A stretch of 64,000 nucleotides of DNA from Azolla caroliniana (GCA_043228905.1 JBHGNT010000012.1:13144001-13208000), one strand, 5' to 3'; shown: positions 1-11,254, numbered from the stretch's first letter. A program made the numbers and translations. The notes: generated from the sequence alone by a model not told the origin.

Positions 1-1158
1 GTAGGTGTGATCACTTACAGTGGGTTGGATTCCCCATATCTGAACCAAACGATCATTCACAAAATTGTGTGAGCTTCCCGAATCAAATAAAAATTGTACG
101 GGAGATCCATTGATATACCCATTTGCACATAGTAAATCATTGGGACCCAATACATAGTGAGGGAAAGAACATTGACAATTACTTAAATGATGTGTATAGA
201 CCAGAAGGACATTAGGAATCTGACCTTTATGGTCTGTAGCTTTAGCTTTGTTGTCGTGCTCTTTCCGTTGGAGCTTTCGACATTGATCTTTTCTATGACC
301 CTTCTTTTTGCAGAATACGCAAAAAGGATGTTGTCGCTTACAATCCCGATCCATGAATTCGTTGGATGTCTTGCGTTTCCCAACAAATTGTGACTGCTTA
401 GTCCCGGGCGCTTCGTTGGGTTTGTTGTGGTCCTTCTTCGAAGTGCGTTGATAGCGAAGAAATCTTTCAACGGCGTCTTCGAAGGATTTTGGATCCTTAT
501 CGTGCACTATCCAGTAATAGTTCGAATTGGGGATGCCATTGACAAAACAAGCTATCAACCAATTGTCCCCTTCTAGACCCGATTTTTGGATTTGGGTTCT
601 AGCATGGTGAACATAGTCTTCTAGCGAGGAAAATTTCCTGCTAGAGAGGTTCATTAAAGCTTGTGCTGCCTCGGTTCGAGAGGGAGGTTGCAGAAATTGG
701 CCCTTAAAAACCGTGACAAAATCTGTCCAGGTATCGAGCAATTTCCCCATAGTACGGAGGCCACGCCACCAGGCGGCGACCTTACCCCCGAGTTCTCGGC
801 CGACATATGCAATCTTCGTACTATCTGGCGTGGGATAGAGCTCAAAATGAGACTCCCATCGTCCCAGCCATGTGTAGATTGCTTCTTCGGTTCTTTCCTT
901 TTTGTCTCCTGTAAATGGCTTAACGACAAATGATGGTTCACCTTGTCGCTCTTCAGGTCTATTAGTCTCACGTTGTAGACGAATGACACGTGCCTCAAGA
1001 GCACTCTGAGATTGCCAAAGTTCGGTCATCTGTTGAGCGGTGAAACTAAGGTATTGGGTTATTTGTGCCAAATACATCTCAGTGGACATTTGTCTAGGAG
1101 GATTCCCTTGAGTTCCTTCCGCTTGAGTGGATGACATCAGGTCGTTAATTTGAGCCAT
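1..1158 (-). CDS. gag-protease polyprotein, partial (gypsy A1)
   Basis: The frame starts at the ATG complementary to 1156-1158 and stays open for 386 codons to the window edge; I found no stop in this frame. It parallels the first 386 codons of the intact A4 polyprotein. The retrotransposon gag region comes first, then a CCHC zinc knuckle (C-x2-C-x4-H-x4-C, around 310-350) and the aspartic-protease D-S-G at about 79-87. Gag packages the RNA genome into cytoplasmic particles and the protease cuts the polyprotein. An open frame over more than 1.1 kb contrasts with the broken A2 and A3 copies and suggests a recent insertion. Reverse transcriptase, RNase H and integrase, if present, lie to the left of the window. 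Confidence 0.85.
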   Translation of the reverse strand, partial: MAQINDLMSSTQAEGTQGNPPRQMSTEMYLAQITQYLSFTAQQMTELWQSQSALEARVIRLQRETNRPEERQGEPSFVVKPFTGDKKERTEEAIYTWLGRWESHFELYPTPDSTKIAYVGRELGGKVAAWWRGLRTMGKLLDTWTDFVTVFKGQFLQPPSRTEAAQALMNLSSRKFSSLEDYVHHARTQIQKSGLEGDNWLIACFVNGIPNSNYYWIVHDKDPKSFEDAVERFLRYQRTSKKDHNKPNEAPGTKQSQFVGKRKTSNEFMDRDCKRQHPFCVFCKKKGHRKDQCRKLQRKEHDNKAKATDHKGQIPNVLLVYTHHLSNCQCSFPHYVLGPNDLLCANGYINGSPVQFLFDSGSSHNFVNDRLVQIWGIQPTVSDHTY

Positions 1159-2343
1159 TAAAGATAATTTTTTGGAAAAGAAATAGGATAAGGTCAAAGA
1201 GATAGTCATAACATCATGTCGTGATGTAAACATACCATGGTCAAACATTAATCGATATCATGATCTCACGTCAATACCCCTCTAGACGTATGAGATGAGG
1301 TTCAAGATCAGGTTACTATGGTAACACAAAGGTGTTTTAAAAACCATGGGGGTGACAATTTAATGTCTTTCCCTGATCTCTATATCGATTTTTTCATGGT
1401 GGCTCCCCGAGGCTCAACCATGTATGTTCGCGTCATGAATAGTTTATACTTGAAAAAAATGTTAACAATAAACTATGTTTCGGTGCCCACATATGTGGTT
1501 TCGGCTCTTTAAGTCCTATTATGAGGACCCCGAGGTGCACTTAGACCTCAAGTCTAAACATGTGTTATAGTCACATATGTATAAAGGATGTTGTATGGTC
1601 TTGGTCATATTTGAACTCGAGACCTTGAGAACAAATACATTAAACACTTGAGCCAACCAAGTAAGTTGCTCTTCTCAAATGCTTAATGTTTGATGCGTAT
1701 AAGAGATATGCGAGATCATATATGTTTTTTTTCAAAGAACATATATGTCAAGGGTCCTTATTTCGCCCTATTTTACCAAAACTATGTTGGTACGTTACCT
1801 ATCCTCAAGTCTCGTAATTACGATGGCATACGCCAAAGTGCAACCTAATGGTGAAGCCAAATGAGCCCTTGTTTCGTAGTAGGCTCACGTGGGCCATCAC
1901 ATGGTCACGTCATTACGAATGCGTCTTGTAAGAACGAGCTCATGGTGGCATCGTATCCATGTAACGAGGGAGGGATGTTGGATACGTGCGTCATTGAAGC
2001 GACCTCACTTGAAGTGGGTCAAGCCCTACGTACTCAACATCATTATGGCTATTGGCGTTTCTTTACGTAACAAAATCGAGGTCATCAACAGGGTTATCAA
2101 CAATAAAAAATTGTTGAAAAAGGGATGGTGACAACGCCATTCTCACAAAAATGTGAGGACGGCCACCAACATCCTTTTCCCGACCATGACAACTTTCGAC
2201 ATAATCACGTGATAACGAATATACACATATGTTTACTTTTCACATATATACGATCAAATACGTATATATGTGACCACATATGCCTATATTAAACATATCG
2301 TTATATTAAATAGCCACAAATGATGTGATCGAGATACGTAATC

Positions 2344-2570
2344 GAGGTATATACCTCTACGCACACGAAACATCCACAAATAAGAGATCATCGTAATACG
2401 CAATTGAGGTATTGACCTCTTACGCATACGAGACCAACCGCATATCGTTTACAACAAATCAAGGTATTAAACTCATACGCAAACGTAACATATGTTCGTG
2501 AAAGTAATACGTAATTGAGGTATTAACCTCGTACGCATACGACACTCATCACATATACCTCGACCTCGTG
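2344..2570 (-). promoter_or_regulatory. Leader hairpin-repeat array of gypsy A1
   Basis: Short palindromes of the form GAGGT-N4-ACCTC recur at 2344-2357, 2406-2419 and 2517-2530, with degenerate units at 2461-2474 and near 2556-2567. The spacing is roughly 55-60 bp. The same array occurs in the leaders of A2, A3 and A4. Function unknown. Confidence 0.7.
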
Positions 2571-2824
2571 CACATATGTAAATGTTTTAGATAATCAATT
2601 AAAGACCACTACAACATCATTGACTTAATGAAAAAAATTACATATAAACTAAACACATGATTAGATGGGAGAAGAGAGAATAGAAAGAAAAATTATGGAA
2701 AGAGTTACCGAAGTTCTTTGTTGATCGTTGTCTGGATCAAGGCCAACCGCACAACGATCGATCAGCATCAATCAAAAGACAAATGAAAAACAAAGAAACA
2801 TTAGTACAAAAATCTGATACCAAA

Positions 2825-3279
2825 TATTATAGATCTAGGTACTAAAGTAAGCTTAAGATAAGGATAAAGAAATGAAAGATAGAAAGGAGAAAGAGAAAGA
2901 AGGGTGTCGATCCACCCGACCACCCCTGAGCGAAGGGATCGAGACGGACTCGAGCCTCGATCGGCGTCCCATACCTCCGCCGTGGCGTCGAGTCGTACCT
3001 GGTGCTGGAGCGTTCGCTACAAGAGTTGACCCACCACACGAGAAGAGTCTCGATGTAGTCAAAAGATGATCAAATGAGGGTAGCTAGGCCTCTTATTTAT
3101 AGCGATACCCAAGGCCCCCAGGCAAGTTCACACTTGACCTAATGTGTTGTCTCAATCCCGAGGATTAAAAGTAATCCTCCCCTTCTTTACACTCTCGTTT
3201 AACCCTCACACTTATCCACGTGTATAGAATAGTACGGTAAATTCTTACCACGGGATATTATATGGGCATGCCCGTAACA
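2825..3279 (-). repeat. 5' LTR of gypsy A1 (455 bp)
   Basis: On the minus strand it begins TGTTACGGGCATG and ends TCTATAATA, like both LTRs of A4. It is followed by the PBS complement TCTGATACC at about 2814-2822. It holds the family's TATA-type box and a CACGTG G-box next to GATAAG. Confidence 0.92.
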
Positions 3280-3335
3280 ATAAAACTTGTACCCCTTTTG
3301 CTCCAGTGAGTATCCTACGAGGATACATTTCTCCG

Positions 3336-3716
3336 TGTTAAGCGGCAAGCTCAACCGGATCCAGATCGGCATCCAGAAGGATGAGCCGGATCAGTGAGCC
3401 GGTGAGCTGGGGAGCCGGTTAGCTGGATCAAGCAGTAACCGGAAGCCAAGTAGCAGCTAGTCTACTAGGGAGTTAATATCTCGTAGTTAGCGTCAAACGC
3501 TCGTGTGAGCATTGAAGTACACCGTACTCCTGTCAATCCGTATGGACTTGTATAAAAGTGTTCGCTGAACACATACGATGTACAGACTGAGTAGTATTTT
3601 TTTAATTGAGTTTCTGTGTGCTCTCTCTCTCTCTCTGTCTCTCCTGCGTACTGTTAAGCTCTCCATTAAACTTGTTTTCTGTTTTCTATTGCTTCTGCAC
3701 GCTATTTGTTTCTACA
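3336..3716 (+). mobile_element. Solo LTR (381 bp) with perfect 5-bp TSD
   Basis: The segment begins TGTTAAGCGG and ends TTTCTACA. It is flanked on both sides by CTCCG (3331-3335 and 3717-3721), and the B2 integrase-region sequence continues across it. A TATAAAAG box lies near 3550 and a CT-rich tract follows at about 3620-3645, as in a U3-R-U5 LTR read on the plus strand. No internal domain is present, so it is a solo LTR left by recombination between two LTRs. No other copy of this family is in the window. Confidence 0.88.
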
Positions 3717-3721
3717 CTCCG

Positions 3722-5874
3722 ACTTCGGGTCGAGCTTTTGTCTCTTCTCATCGGGGATGTGCACGTACGCAATGGAGCCAAACATCCGAACATGCGATAG
3801 GTCCGGCTTCTTTCCGAAAAAATCCTCATGCGGAGTAAGTTCATGCACACCCGATGTTGTACACCGATTCATGAGGTATACGGTCGTGTTAGCCACTTCT
3901 GCCCAGTACGACTTTGGCACGTGCTTTTCATTCATCACGGCCCGTGCTACTTCGAGGATGTGCCGATTCTTTCGTTCGGCCACTCCGTTTTGTTGTGGCA
4001 TATGTCGACACGAAAACTCTCGTCGAATTCCTTCTTTCCATAGATACACCGTAAACTCATCCGAGAAACATTCCTTGCCTCCATCCGATCGAAGGCACCG
4101 TACATGTCGACTCGTAACTTTTTCGACTTCACTCTTGAAATTTTGGAAGTGTATGAACACTTTGCTCTTTTGCCGCATCGGGTAGATCCAAGTGTGCCTA
4201 GAGAAGTCGTCGATAAAGGTCACGTAGTATCGGCATCCGCTGAATGTTGTCGTTTGAGGCGGTCCCCATACATCGGAATGAATTATGTCGAGTACGCCTT
4301 TGCTTACATTCCTCTCCTTCGGATATGGATGTCGATGTTGCTTGCCGAATTGGCAAGCCGCACATAGGCCTTCAATCTCTCTCTCTTTGAAGGTTGGGAG
4401 TCCGATGACGACTCCTTTCGATTGCATCGCCTTGACCTTTTGAAGGTTGATATGGCCAATCCGCTTGTGTCATAACTCTATGTTGGACTCAGCTTTTGTG
4501 CCTTTTGCGAACATGGCTGATTTCATCTCGTGCGAGTCGAGAATGAACATTCGGCCTTGTCTTCGTCTGCGCGCGATGAATCGGCCCTCTTTTTCGATAA
4601 ATCAATCGCCTTGATTAAATCGAACTTGCATTCCTTGCTCTATAATTTGGCCGACGGAGACCAAATTCTTTGTGATAGTTGGTACATGCAAGACATTTTT
4701 AATGTAAGTTTGCCTACCTTCTTCTCCGAACGGAACATTGCCGATGTGCCAAATTGGATGCGTAGTGTCGTCTCCAGTTTCAACATAGCCAGGTTGTTCT
4801 GGCTCTCAAAGTTCTCAGATCCATTCTTGATGAGATGTGATATGGTTCAAGGCACTAGAGTCAACGAACCATACGTCTTCTAGACCTAAAGCACTAGTTA
4901 AAGTAGAAGCCGACATAAAATTTGCTCTATGTCTCATCACGAACATTCCGCCACGATCGTCATAGTCGGAGTTGGTGGCGTAGTTGGCTAGTTATCGACT
5001 AGTAGAAGCCGACTCGCGCATCTTCTTTTGGCACTCTTCTTCGTGGTGGCCGATTTTGCCGCAATATCTGCATTTGACCGAGTTTTGTCGGCTCGTACGG
5101 GAATTGAAGCTCCCCCTTCTTCCGAAGGTTCCTCGATGGCTTCCATCTTGATGCCAAAATTGCGAGTTGTTTTTGTAAGTCAGGCCTCATCCGCCTCATC
5201 CTTGGCCGAATCGGCCTCTTCTTGCACGGCCGCATCCTCTTCCTCTGTCCGAATGTGTGTAGAGCATGTGGCCTTCCAAGGCGTTGCTCCTTGTTCGAAC
5301 ATGATTTTCTTCGACCAACAACGTGGTTTGAAGATAGAAGGAGGGCAGATTCTCTCGTGCTAGTACGGTGGTCTGCATCACGCCGAACCATGATGCAAGG
5401 CCGCCGAGGCATATTTGCACCATTTCGTCATCCTCCACATTGATGTTTATCAACCCGAGCGAGTCGCAAAGCTCCTTGATCTTCAAGGTGTAGCTTGTGA
5501 TGGACATATCCCTTTGTTGGATGTTGTTCAAATCTTGGCGAAGTTGAAGCTTTCTCGTAGTCGTGTTGGCGGCGAAAATCTTTTGTAGATTCTCCAACGC
5601 TTCCTTCGGCGTCTCGGCTTCTCGAATGTACCCGAGCATGTGGTCGTGAACACATGTCGCCAAGCAATACATCACTCAACTTGCCACTTGCTCCCACGTT
5701 GCATAGTCGGCGTCTTTCGGGTCGGGTCGGTTTTCTTGTGCTCCCTTGATGTAACCCTAATAGCCTTGGCCAACAAGGTATTGGTGCATCTTGTACTCCC
5801 AAGATGCGAAGTTGTTTCGGTCCAACTTCTCGCTAGGGAGAGCGCTCCCCATTTGAGTATTCATTGTCGATTAA
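3722..5874 (-). pseudogene. Broken copia gag-protease-integrase (B2)
   Basis: The frame starts near 5874 with the family's MNTQMG-type gag start and runs leftward. It shows copia gag with an ILVEEN-like motif, a CCHC knuckle (CRYCGKIGHHEEEC, about 5030-5080), then integrase with the GKQHRH zinc-finger end, HSDVWGP, the SDGGKE aspartate and NGVAERKNR glutamate blocks (about 3900-4400). In-frame stops interrupt gag near 5756, 5690 and 5196 and the frame again near 4999. The integrase is finally broken by the solo LTR at 3716. The integrase block alone is open for 241 codons. The copy is dead as a coding unit. Confidence 0.85.
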
Positions 5875-6031
5875 GCTTCGTTTCTTCTTTTCCTTCTCTC
5901 TCAAACACGAGCTATGAAGTGGTACTACGATAGTGATGAGCCGGTTCTTCTTGAACATCGGCGTAGAGCACAACACACGATCACGAAGAGGCGAGTGGGC
6001 TAGATCGAGCTACCAAATCGCTCTGATACCA

Positions 6032-6491
6032 TGTAAAGAATCGATGGTGATTCTTGTGCAGCGGAATAGATATGTGTGTTATGTGTGTGTGTGAGAAAAA
6101 TAGAGGAGAGAAGAGAACACAAGATAGATAAGCAAGAGAAAATAAAATACTCAAGAAGAAGGTGTATATTTCACAAGTAGAATGGAGATACAAATTTGTA
6201 GCATTACAAAGAGTCACAACCGACTTAGTATGAAGTGTGAGGAGGGTGCTTTATATATAGTCACCCTCTCTCTTCATTAACTAACTACAACCACCACTCT
6301 CTTTCTTGGGGAATGTGAAGACTCATAGTCATGGGGAATATGTAACTCATTACTTATGTGTGATAGAATATGATTCTATGACACATAGTTAATGTGCAGA
6401 GAGTAGTGGTGTGACTCTTGACCTTTGAGTAATCATAGATTCTCAAGAGGTGTGTTCACACGTTGCACTATGTTGAGCTTGATTCTCAACA
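6032..6491 (-). repeat. 5' LTR of copia B2 (460 bp)
   Basis: On the minus strand it begins TGTTGAGAATCAAGC and ends TTCTTTACA, next to the PBS TGGTATCAGAG. It is about 80 bp longer than the B1 LTRs, mainly from extra sequence in the middle. It retains the TATAGAATATGATTCTATG-type palindrome of the family. Confidence 0.88.
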
Positions 6492-6905
6492 ATTCTATAC
6501 ACGTGGATAAACAGTGAGGGTTAAAGGAGAGTCTAAAGAAGGGGAGGATTATTTTTAATCCTCGGGATTGGGACAACCCATTACACCAAGTGTGAACTTG
6601 CCTGGGGGCCTTAGGCCTGGCTATAAGGCTATAAATATGAGGCCTAACTACCCTCATTTGACACATTATCGACTACGTCGAGACTCTAACAATGTGGTGG
6701 GTCATCTCTTGTAGCGAGCACGTTAGCACCAGGTACGACTCGACACCATGGTGGTGGTATGGGGCGTCGATCGAGGCTCGAGTCTCTCTCGAACCCTTCG
6801 CTCACAGCTGGTCGGGTGGATCGACACCCTTCTTTCTCTATCTCCTTTCTTATTGATCTATATCTTTTATTGTTATCATATGCTTACATTAGATCATCAC
6901 TTTAA
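6492..6905 (+). repeat. Gypsy A-type LTR, plus strand, interrupted
   Basis: It matches the A LTR from its ATTCTATACACGTGG segment to near the 3' end. The first ~50 bp lie on the other side of the copia B2 insertion, outside the window. It is clearly diverged from the A4 LTR. Confidence 0.85.
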
Positions 6906-7251
6906 AAGATCGAGACAGACTCGAGCCTCGATCAGCATCCCATACCACCGTCGTGGCGTCGAGTCGTACCTGGTGTTGGTGCGCTCACTACAAGAGTTGA
7001 CCCACCACAATGTCACAGTCTCAATGTAGTTGATAATGTGTCAAATGAGGGTAGCTAGGCCTCATATTTATAGCCAGACCTAAGGCCCCCAAGCAAGTTC
7101 ACACTTGGCCTAATAGGTTGTCTCAATCCCGAGTATTAAAAGTAATCCTCCCTTTCTTTAAACTCTCGTTTAACCCTCACACTTTATCCACATGTATAGA
7201 ATACTACCGTCGATTCTCACCATGGGATATTATATGGGCATGCCCGTAACA
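6906..7251 (-). repeat. Gypsy A-type LTR fragment, minus strand
   Basis: It matches the A LTR in the opposite direction and ends GCCCGTAACA at 7251. About 95 bp of the LTR's 3' end is missing at 6906. With 6492-6785 it forms an inverted repeat of roughly 290 bp per arm around a ~120-bp spacer. Confidence 0.85.
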
Positions 7252-7254
7252 CCT

Positions 7255-8136
7255 ATCCATGTCTCCTCGGCTTGATGCGGCTTTGTCCGAATCAGTGCAC
7301 TTCTTCTAGCACTCGCTCTCTTTGTGGCCTTTCTTGCCACAATACCAGTAGTCCGTCGCGGGCTTCCCTTGCCAGCTTCCAATGCCGCCTTGACTCCCCC
7401 TACTTGTGGAGGGTCCGGAACTTCTTTCGGCACCTCCTTTGTGCCTCTAGTTCTGCTCTTGTTGGCCGCCTTCATTGTGTGTTGACCCCCCTCGTCCACC
7501 ACGACCACAGGGCCTCTTTGCCTCCGTGTACAACATCTTGTTGCCGATGTGCGTACTCGTCGACACGCCCGAGTGGTTTTCTTCTACGAGCAACATCGAT
7601 TGAAGCTTGAAAAACGAAGGTGTATTTGCTCTCGTGCAGACTGCCATTCGGAATGCTCTGAACTTTGACGCCAAGCCTCCAAGACAGACTTGTACCATCT
7701 CGTCTTCTTCCACGGTTACATTGACAAAGCAAGAGAGTCACATATCTCCTTTATCTTAGAGGTATAGTCAACCACTGACATATCTCTCTGTCAGACATTG
7801 ATCAGCTCTTGTTTGAGTTGTAGCTTTCTAGCTGTGGTGCTCGTGACAAAAAACTTCTTCAGATTTCCCCAAGCATCCTTTGTCGTTTTGGCATCCTTGA
7901 TATAGCTCAAAAGTTGGTCACTCACACAGGATGTGAAGCAATACAAAACTCTGCTTGCCACCTGTTCCCAGGCCAAGAAATCTCTGTGTGTTGACTCGGG
8001 TGGTGCATCATTCGCTCCTTCGACATAACTCTAGTAACTGTGCCCGAGCAAGTACCAGTGCATCTTGTACAACCAAGATGAGTAGTTGCTCCTATCGAGT
8101 TTCTCTATCAGAAGAGAGCTTCCCATTCCTCTGTCC
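7255..8136 (-). pseudogene. Broken copia gag (D)
   Basis: Copia-type gag on the minus strand, starting near 8136 and ending at the breakpoint. Recognisable blocks are LDRSNYSSWLYKMHWYL, AWEQVASRVLYC, RKLQLKQEL, QVCLGGLASKF and a knuckle-like CGKKGHKESEC near 7310-7350. The first cysteine of the knuckle appears to be tyrosine. In-frame stops occur near 8031, 7791 and 7735-7740, and shared reading is split between frames. It cannot make a full Gag. Confidence 0.75.
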
Positions 8137-8229
8137 ATGTTCATGTCTTTTCTTTTCCTAAAAATGAAGAAACTTGTCTCTGACTTGTTCGCTTGCTTTT
8201 CGGTTGGCTGCAAAGGACTCTTAATACCA

Positions 8230-8537
8230 TATAAAAGTGTACGTGTGTGAAAGCGTAAGCGTGAGACACAGAGTACCCAGTTGGTTATTCGAAAACTCGA
8301 TAGTTAGGTAAACATAGAGAATATGAGAGCGAGAGACTGAGTGGAGTAGACAACAATATTTCGATTACTAAAAGACTTTGTACATACAATAGTGCTACGA
8401 GGGCACTTTATATACAAGCCCTGATGAGTGGGCTTCGAATCGAACTCGATTCGATTCAGCTCTCAACTTCTTCTGCCGGTTCGGGCCTGTTCGATTGGTC
8501 TTCAACTGATTTGGCCAAGTTAAGTTGTCTCTCAACA
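8230..8537 (-). repeat. 5' LTR of copia D (308 bp)
   Basis: On the minus strand it begins TGTTGAGAGACAACTT and ends CTTTTATA beside the PBS remnant. A TATATAAAG box lies near 8405-8413 on the minus strand. The partner LTR is missing. Confidence 0.72.
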
Positions 8538-8995
8538 ATTATTAAACATTGGATTCATTCGACCAGTGAAGAAAGCAACTTGGTTGAGTCCGATAATGAT
8601 CGTACCAAAGAAAAATGGCAAGATTAGAGTTTGTGTCGTCAATCAGAAACTCAACTCCGCAACCATCACAAATGCGTTACCTCTACCCTTCACATATATA
8701 GTTCTAGATGCGGTGGTTGGTTACGAAATATATAGCTTTCTTGATGGGTTTAGTGGCTATAATCAGATCATGATGCACCATATAGAAAAATGTTGAATGG
8801 CTTGTTTGAGCCTCAATCCTACAAAATGTGCTTTTGGTGTGGCTAGTGGAACACTACTTGGCCATATTGTAAGTCGGAACGATATTACCGTTAACCCCGA
8901 CAAAGTCAAGGCAATCATGGAAGCACTAGTCCCGACCAATGCAAAAGCACTCATGGCGCTTATGCATTACATGTGAGGCATGATAACCATTGAAG
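8538..8995 (+). pseudogene. Ty3/gypsy reverse-transcriptase remnant
   Basis: Translation gives PVKKATWLSPI, then KKNGKIRV and SFLDGFSGYNQI, followed directly by LSLNPTKCAFGV and LLGHIVS. These are the N-terminal and post-palm parts of a gypsy RT. The catalytic LDD block between them (about 90 codons in the gypsy I copy near 63000) is deleted. The sequence is closest to gypsy I here. Copia D is inserted at its left end. Stops and frameshifts are present, so it is a relic. Confidence 0.78.
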
Positions 8996-9059
8996 CTCAT
9001 TGAAGCTCTCATGTATGAAAATTTATATGGATAAGTAAAGTGATGAAAATATACCTTTA

Positions 9060-9160
9060 AAAAAAGAAAACTTGGCCTAGTGGTATGTATATTTTACATT
9101 GTATATAGGTTGTGGGTTCAAGTCTCTGAAATGTCACTATTATACTTGAGTTTTTTTTTA
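9060..9160 (+). repeat. SINE-like sequence with tRNA-type A and B boxes
   Basis: An A box (TGGCCTAGTGG, 9073-9083) is followed 42 bp later by a B box (GGTTCAAGTCT, 9115-9125) and a T-rich stretch near 9153-9162. This order and spacing fit a tRNA-derived SINE or an LTR-edge tRNA-like cassette such as those in gypsy C and E. No clear TSD was found. Confidence 0.45.
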
Positions 9161-9820
9161 TATCATGAAACAATTCCTTCATGACACCCACGACAATGTG
9201 AAATCATAGTTCTTCGTCGTTTTCCCCCAGTGTGCCTTGTTTAACACGACATCGATGTAGAGCAGAAACACTTCCCATTATAAAAAAACCATCTATAAAA
9301 CCTTCCTTTGTCCCGTATGGAATGAAACTCCAAAGTTGAGCTTCGCCTATTGTGTTTTACCTTTTAAATGTTATTGAAAGAACCTCTAAGATTATGCACA
9401 ATCTCTGTGCAAATCCCAAAATTTATCTAGGCAGGTCGCCTTTGTCTCATCTCTATAAATTAAAGACCGTAAGACTTTCTTTATGTAATACGAGATTTTA
9501 ATGTTGATAAAATATCATTTTAACAATCCCAATGTCTTTTGTAAATTCCAATTGAACTAGTAGCACAACCATTTTTTCATCTTGAAAGTCCAAGCATGGT
9601 GCTTGAAGATACACAAAATCAAGTAAATTCTACAAAAGATGGATTTCAGAATTTTACATCGAAGAATTCGTAATGCCAATACAAAGAGGTAGCATTGAGG
9701 CCCGTGATGGAATTTTTGGAACACGAACCTAAGCTCCTCCTGGGAAGTTATGATGGAAAGTGAATTTCCAAATGACGGGGTCAACCTATCACGCCGACCT
9801 CGGTCCTGACCCTAGATGAA
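9161..9820. other. Unassigned intergenic sequence
   Basis: AT-rich sequence with no coding, LTR or RNA signal that I can support. The reading frames here are short and unconvincing. Confidence 0.6.
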
Positions 9821-10850
9821 GTCTAAAAGTCACAATGCTACTCTCTTTATGGAAATCATTTTGTGGTAACTATTGACCACAACTCCTTGAAATTTTTTGT
9901 GATCAACAAGATCTTAAGGGTCATAAAGCATGATGGTTGGATCTCATGCAGGATTTTGATTATTCAATATGATATTGTTAGTGTTCCATGAACATTGTCA
10001 TTGATGCATTTAACTTCACTGTAATAACATCAAATCTTTATGATCACCTTTGAGGAAAGTATCTTGATGATAGTTATTTTTCAAAACATTGGGCAAGGGC
10101 TGACTATGAATAGACATAATCACACCTTCAAAGGGATCTTTCCACATTGGTAACGATCTACTCTACCATAATGGGAAAGTTTATGTTCCATATTTGCCTT
10201 AGGTAAAAAACAAAAATATTTTTTAATGCCACAATGCACTCTTAGCAAATGTGCCGTGGAATACATTGCACACTCTTTCTCATCTCTACTTAATTCTATT
10301 GGTCTACAATGCATCTTGACATACATAATAACTATGTGACTAAATATCACCAATGTCAGGCTAACGGAGCCGTGAGACTTAAAGCCACGAGTCTTTTACA
10401 TTCCTTGAACATTCTCAACAATGAACGGGAAAGTATATCCATGGATTTTATTGTTAGCCTTCCTCACATCTGAAAAGGCCATGATGGATGTTGTGACTAT
10501 TCAAGATTCAAAATCTACTAACAACTTTTGGACACAAGTCTTTAAAAACTACCTTGAGCATGAGCTCCATGGACCATCCTCAATTCGATGGATAGACAAA
10601 ACTTGAGGACATGCTTTGAGCATACGTTGCAACGAAGCCAACAAAATGGGAAGCCAATACTAGGTACGGTCGAAGTCATAACAGTAGTATGGGATGTCAT
10701 TCAAGGTTTGGGTCCATCTTGATCCCTCCCATCAAGGGTGGTTCAGCGGATTGGCTGGCACCCTTCTTTCTCTCTATGTCACATTATTATCTTATTTACT
10801 TCATTATTTACATGCTTACATTAGAATAAATCTATAATCTAGTTTAAGGA
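9821..10850 (+). pseudogene. Gypsy A5: decayed pol end plus 3' LTR remnant
   Basis: Plus-strand relic of family A. 9838-10010 aligns to the A4 RNase H block around TDHESLKYF, 10010-10380 to the region before and including the integrase HHCC, and 10400-10660 to scattered integrase segments. Several internal deletions remove the catalytic core. From about 10661 to 10850 there is a diverged 3' half of an A LTR (GGTGGTTCAGCGGATTGGC and the CATTAGAATAAATCTATAAT end). It is far more diverged than A1-A4, so it is an old insertion. Confidence 0.75.
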
Positions 10851-11232
10851 AAACTCTAGTCTATGTTTTCTTATATTATGCAGATATCCTCACTTTGTAA
10901 TGTTAATATCAATACCTCAAATCCCTTCCATCATGATCACTATTTGTAACATCAAGTCTATCAAGTGATTTGTGTGGTTGATTCACAACACCGCAAAAAA
11001 CACTTGAAACCAAGCATATATGAGGGTTGTTGGAACTCTGGCTATCATCAACACACACTCTTTGGGTCCACTCAAACATTATGGACCATAACATGTCTGG
11101 CTTTCATATCACTCTGGAACCATGCTTCTAGAGTACTTTTGGTAAGAGGAAGGCCAATTTTAGTATAAACCAGAAATTGGAGGGTATTCCTGAAGAATTC
11201 ATTCCTTCCCAAACAAAATAGAGGCGTTACTT

Positions 11233-11241
11233 TTAGGGTTT
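11233..11241. promoter_or_regulatory. Telo-box-like motif upstream of the snoRNA-like genes
   Basis: TTAGGGTTT (AAACCCTAA on the minus strand) lies ~220 bp before the first snoRNA-like gene. Telo-boxes are typical of plant snoRNA and ribosomal-protein promoters. A (CT)n(TA)n microsatellite follows at about 11255-11292. Confidence 0.4.
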
Positions 11242-11254
11242 GTGTGTCTATGGG

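Larger units (their letters stand above)
1..3279 (-). mobile_element. Gypsy A1: 5' part of a Ty3/gypsy chromovirus copy
   Basis: This is a minus-strand copy of the same family as the complete element at 54366-61383. Read on the minus strand it has a 5' LTR (2825-3279), a PBS, a ~1.67-kb untranslated leader (1159-2824) and an open gag-protease frame (1158-1) that leaves the window. The 3' half is not visible, so intactness cannot be judged. It is inserted in copia B2: sequence right of 3279 resumes B2 integrase-region sequence. The facing TSD is outside the window. Confidence 0.93.
3280..6491 (-). mobile_element. Copia B2: 5' part of a Ty1/copia element
   Basis: Minus-strand copia element of the same family as B1 (19024-24546). 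It shows a 5' LTR (6032-6491), a tRNA-iMet PBS complement (6022-6031), gag and integrase. It is cut on the left by gypsy A1 at 3279/3280 and carries a solo LTR at 3336-3716. The reverse transcriptase end and 3' LTR must lie beyond A1, outside the window. Its own host is the A-type LTR starting at 6492. Confidence 0.9.
7252..8537 (-). mobile_element. Copia D: 5' end (LTR plus gag)
   Basis: Minus-strand Ty1/copia fragment made of a 308-bp 5' LTR, a degraded PBS (TGGTATTAAGAG) and gag. It is cut at 7251/7252 next to an A-type LTR. Protease, integrase and RT are absent. It differs from copia B in LTR and gag, though the gag proteins are related. Confidence 0.8.

Noticed and set aside
654-1004. 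Separate open frame opposite or shifted to gag, also at 56664-57014
   Set aside because: It overlaps the conserved gag frame in another phase and has no features of its own.
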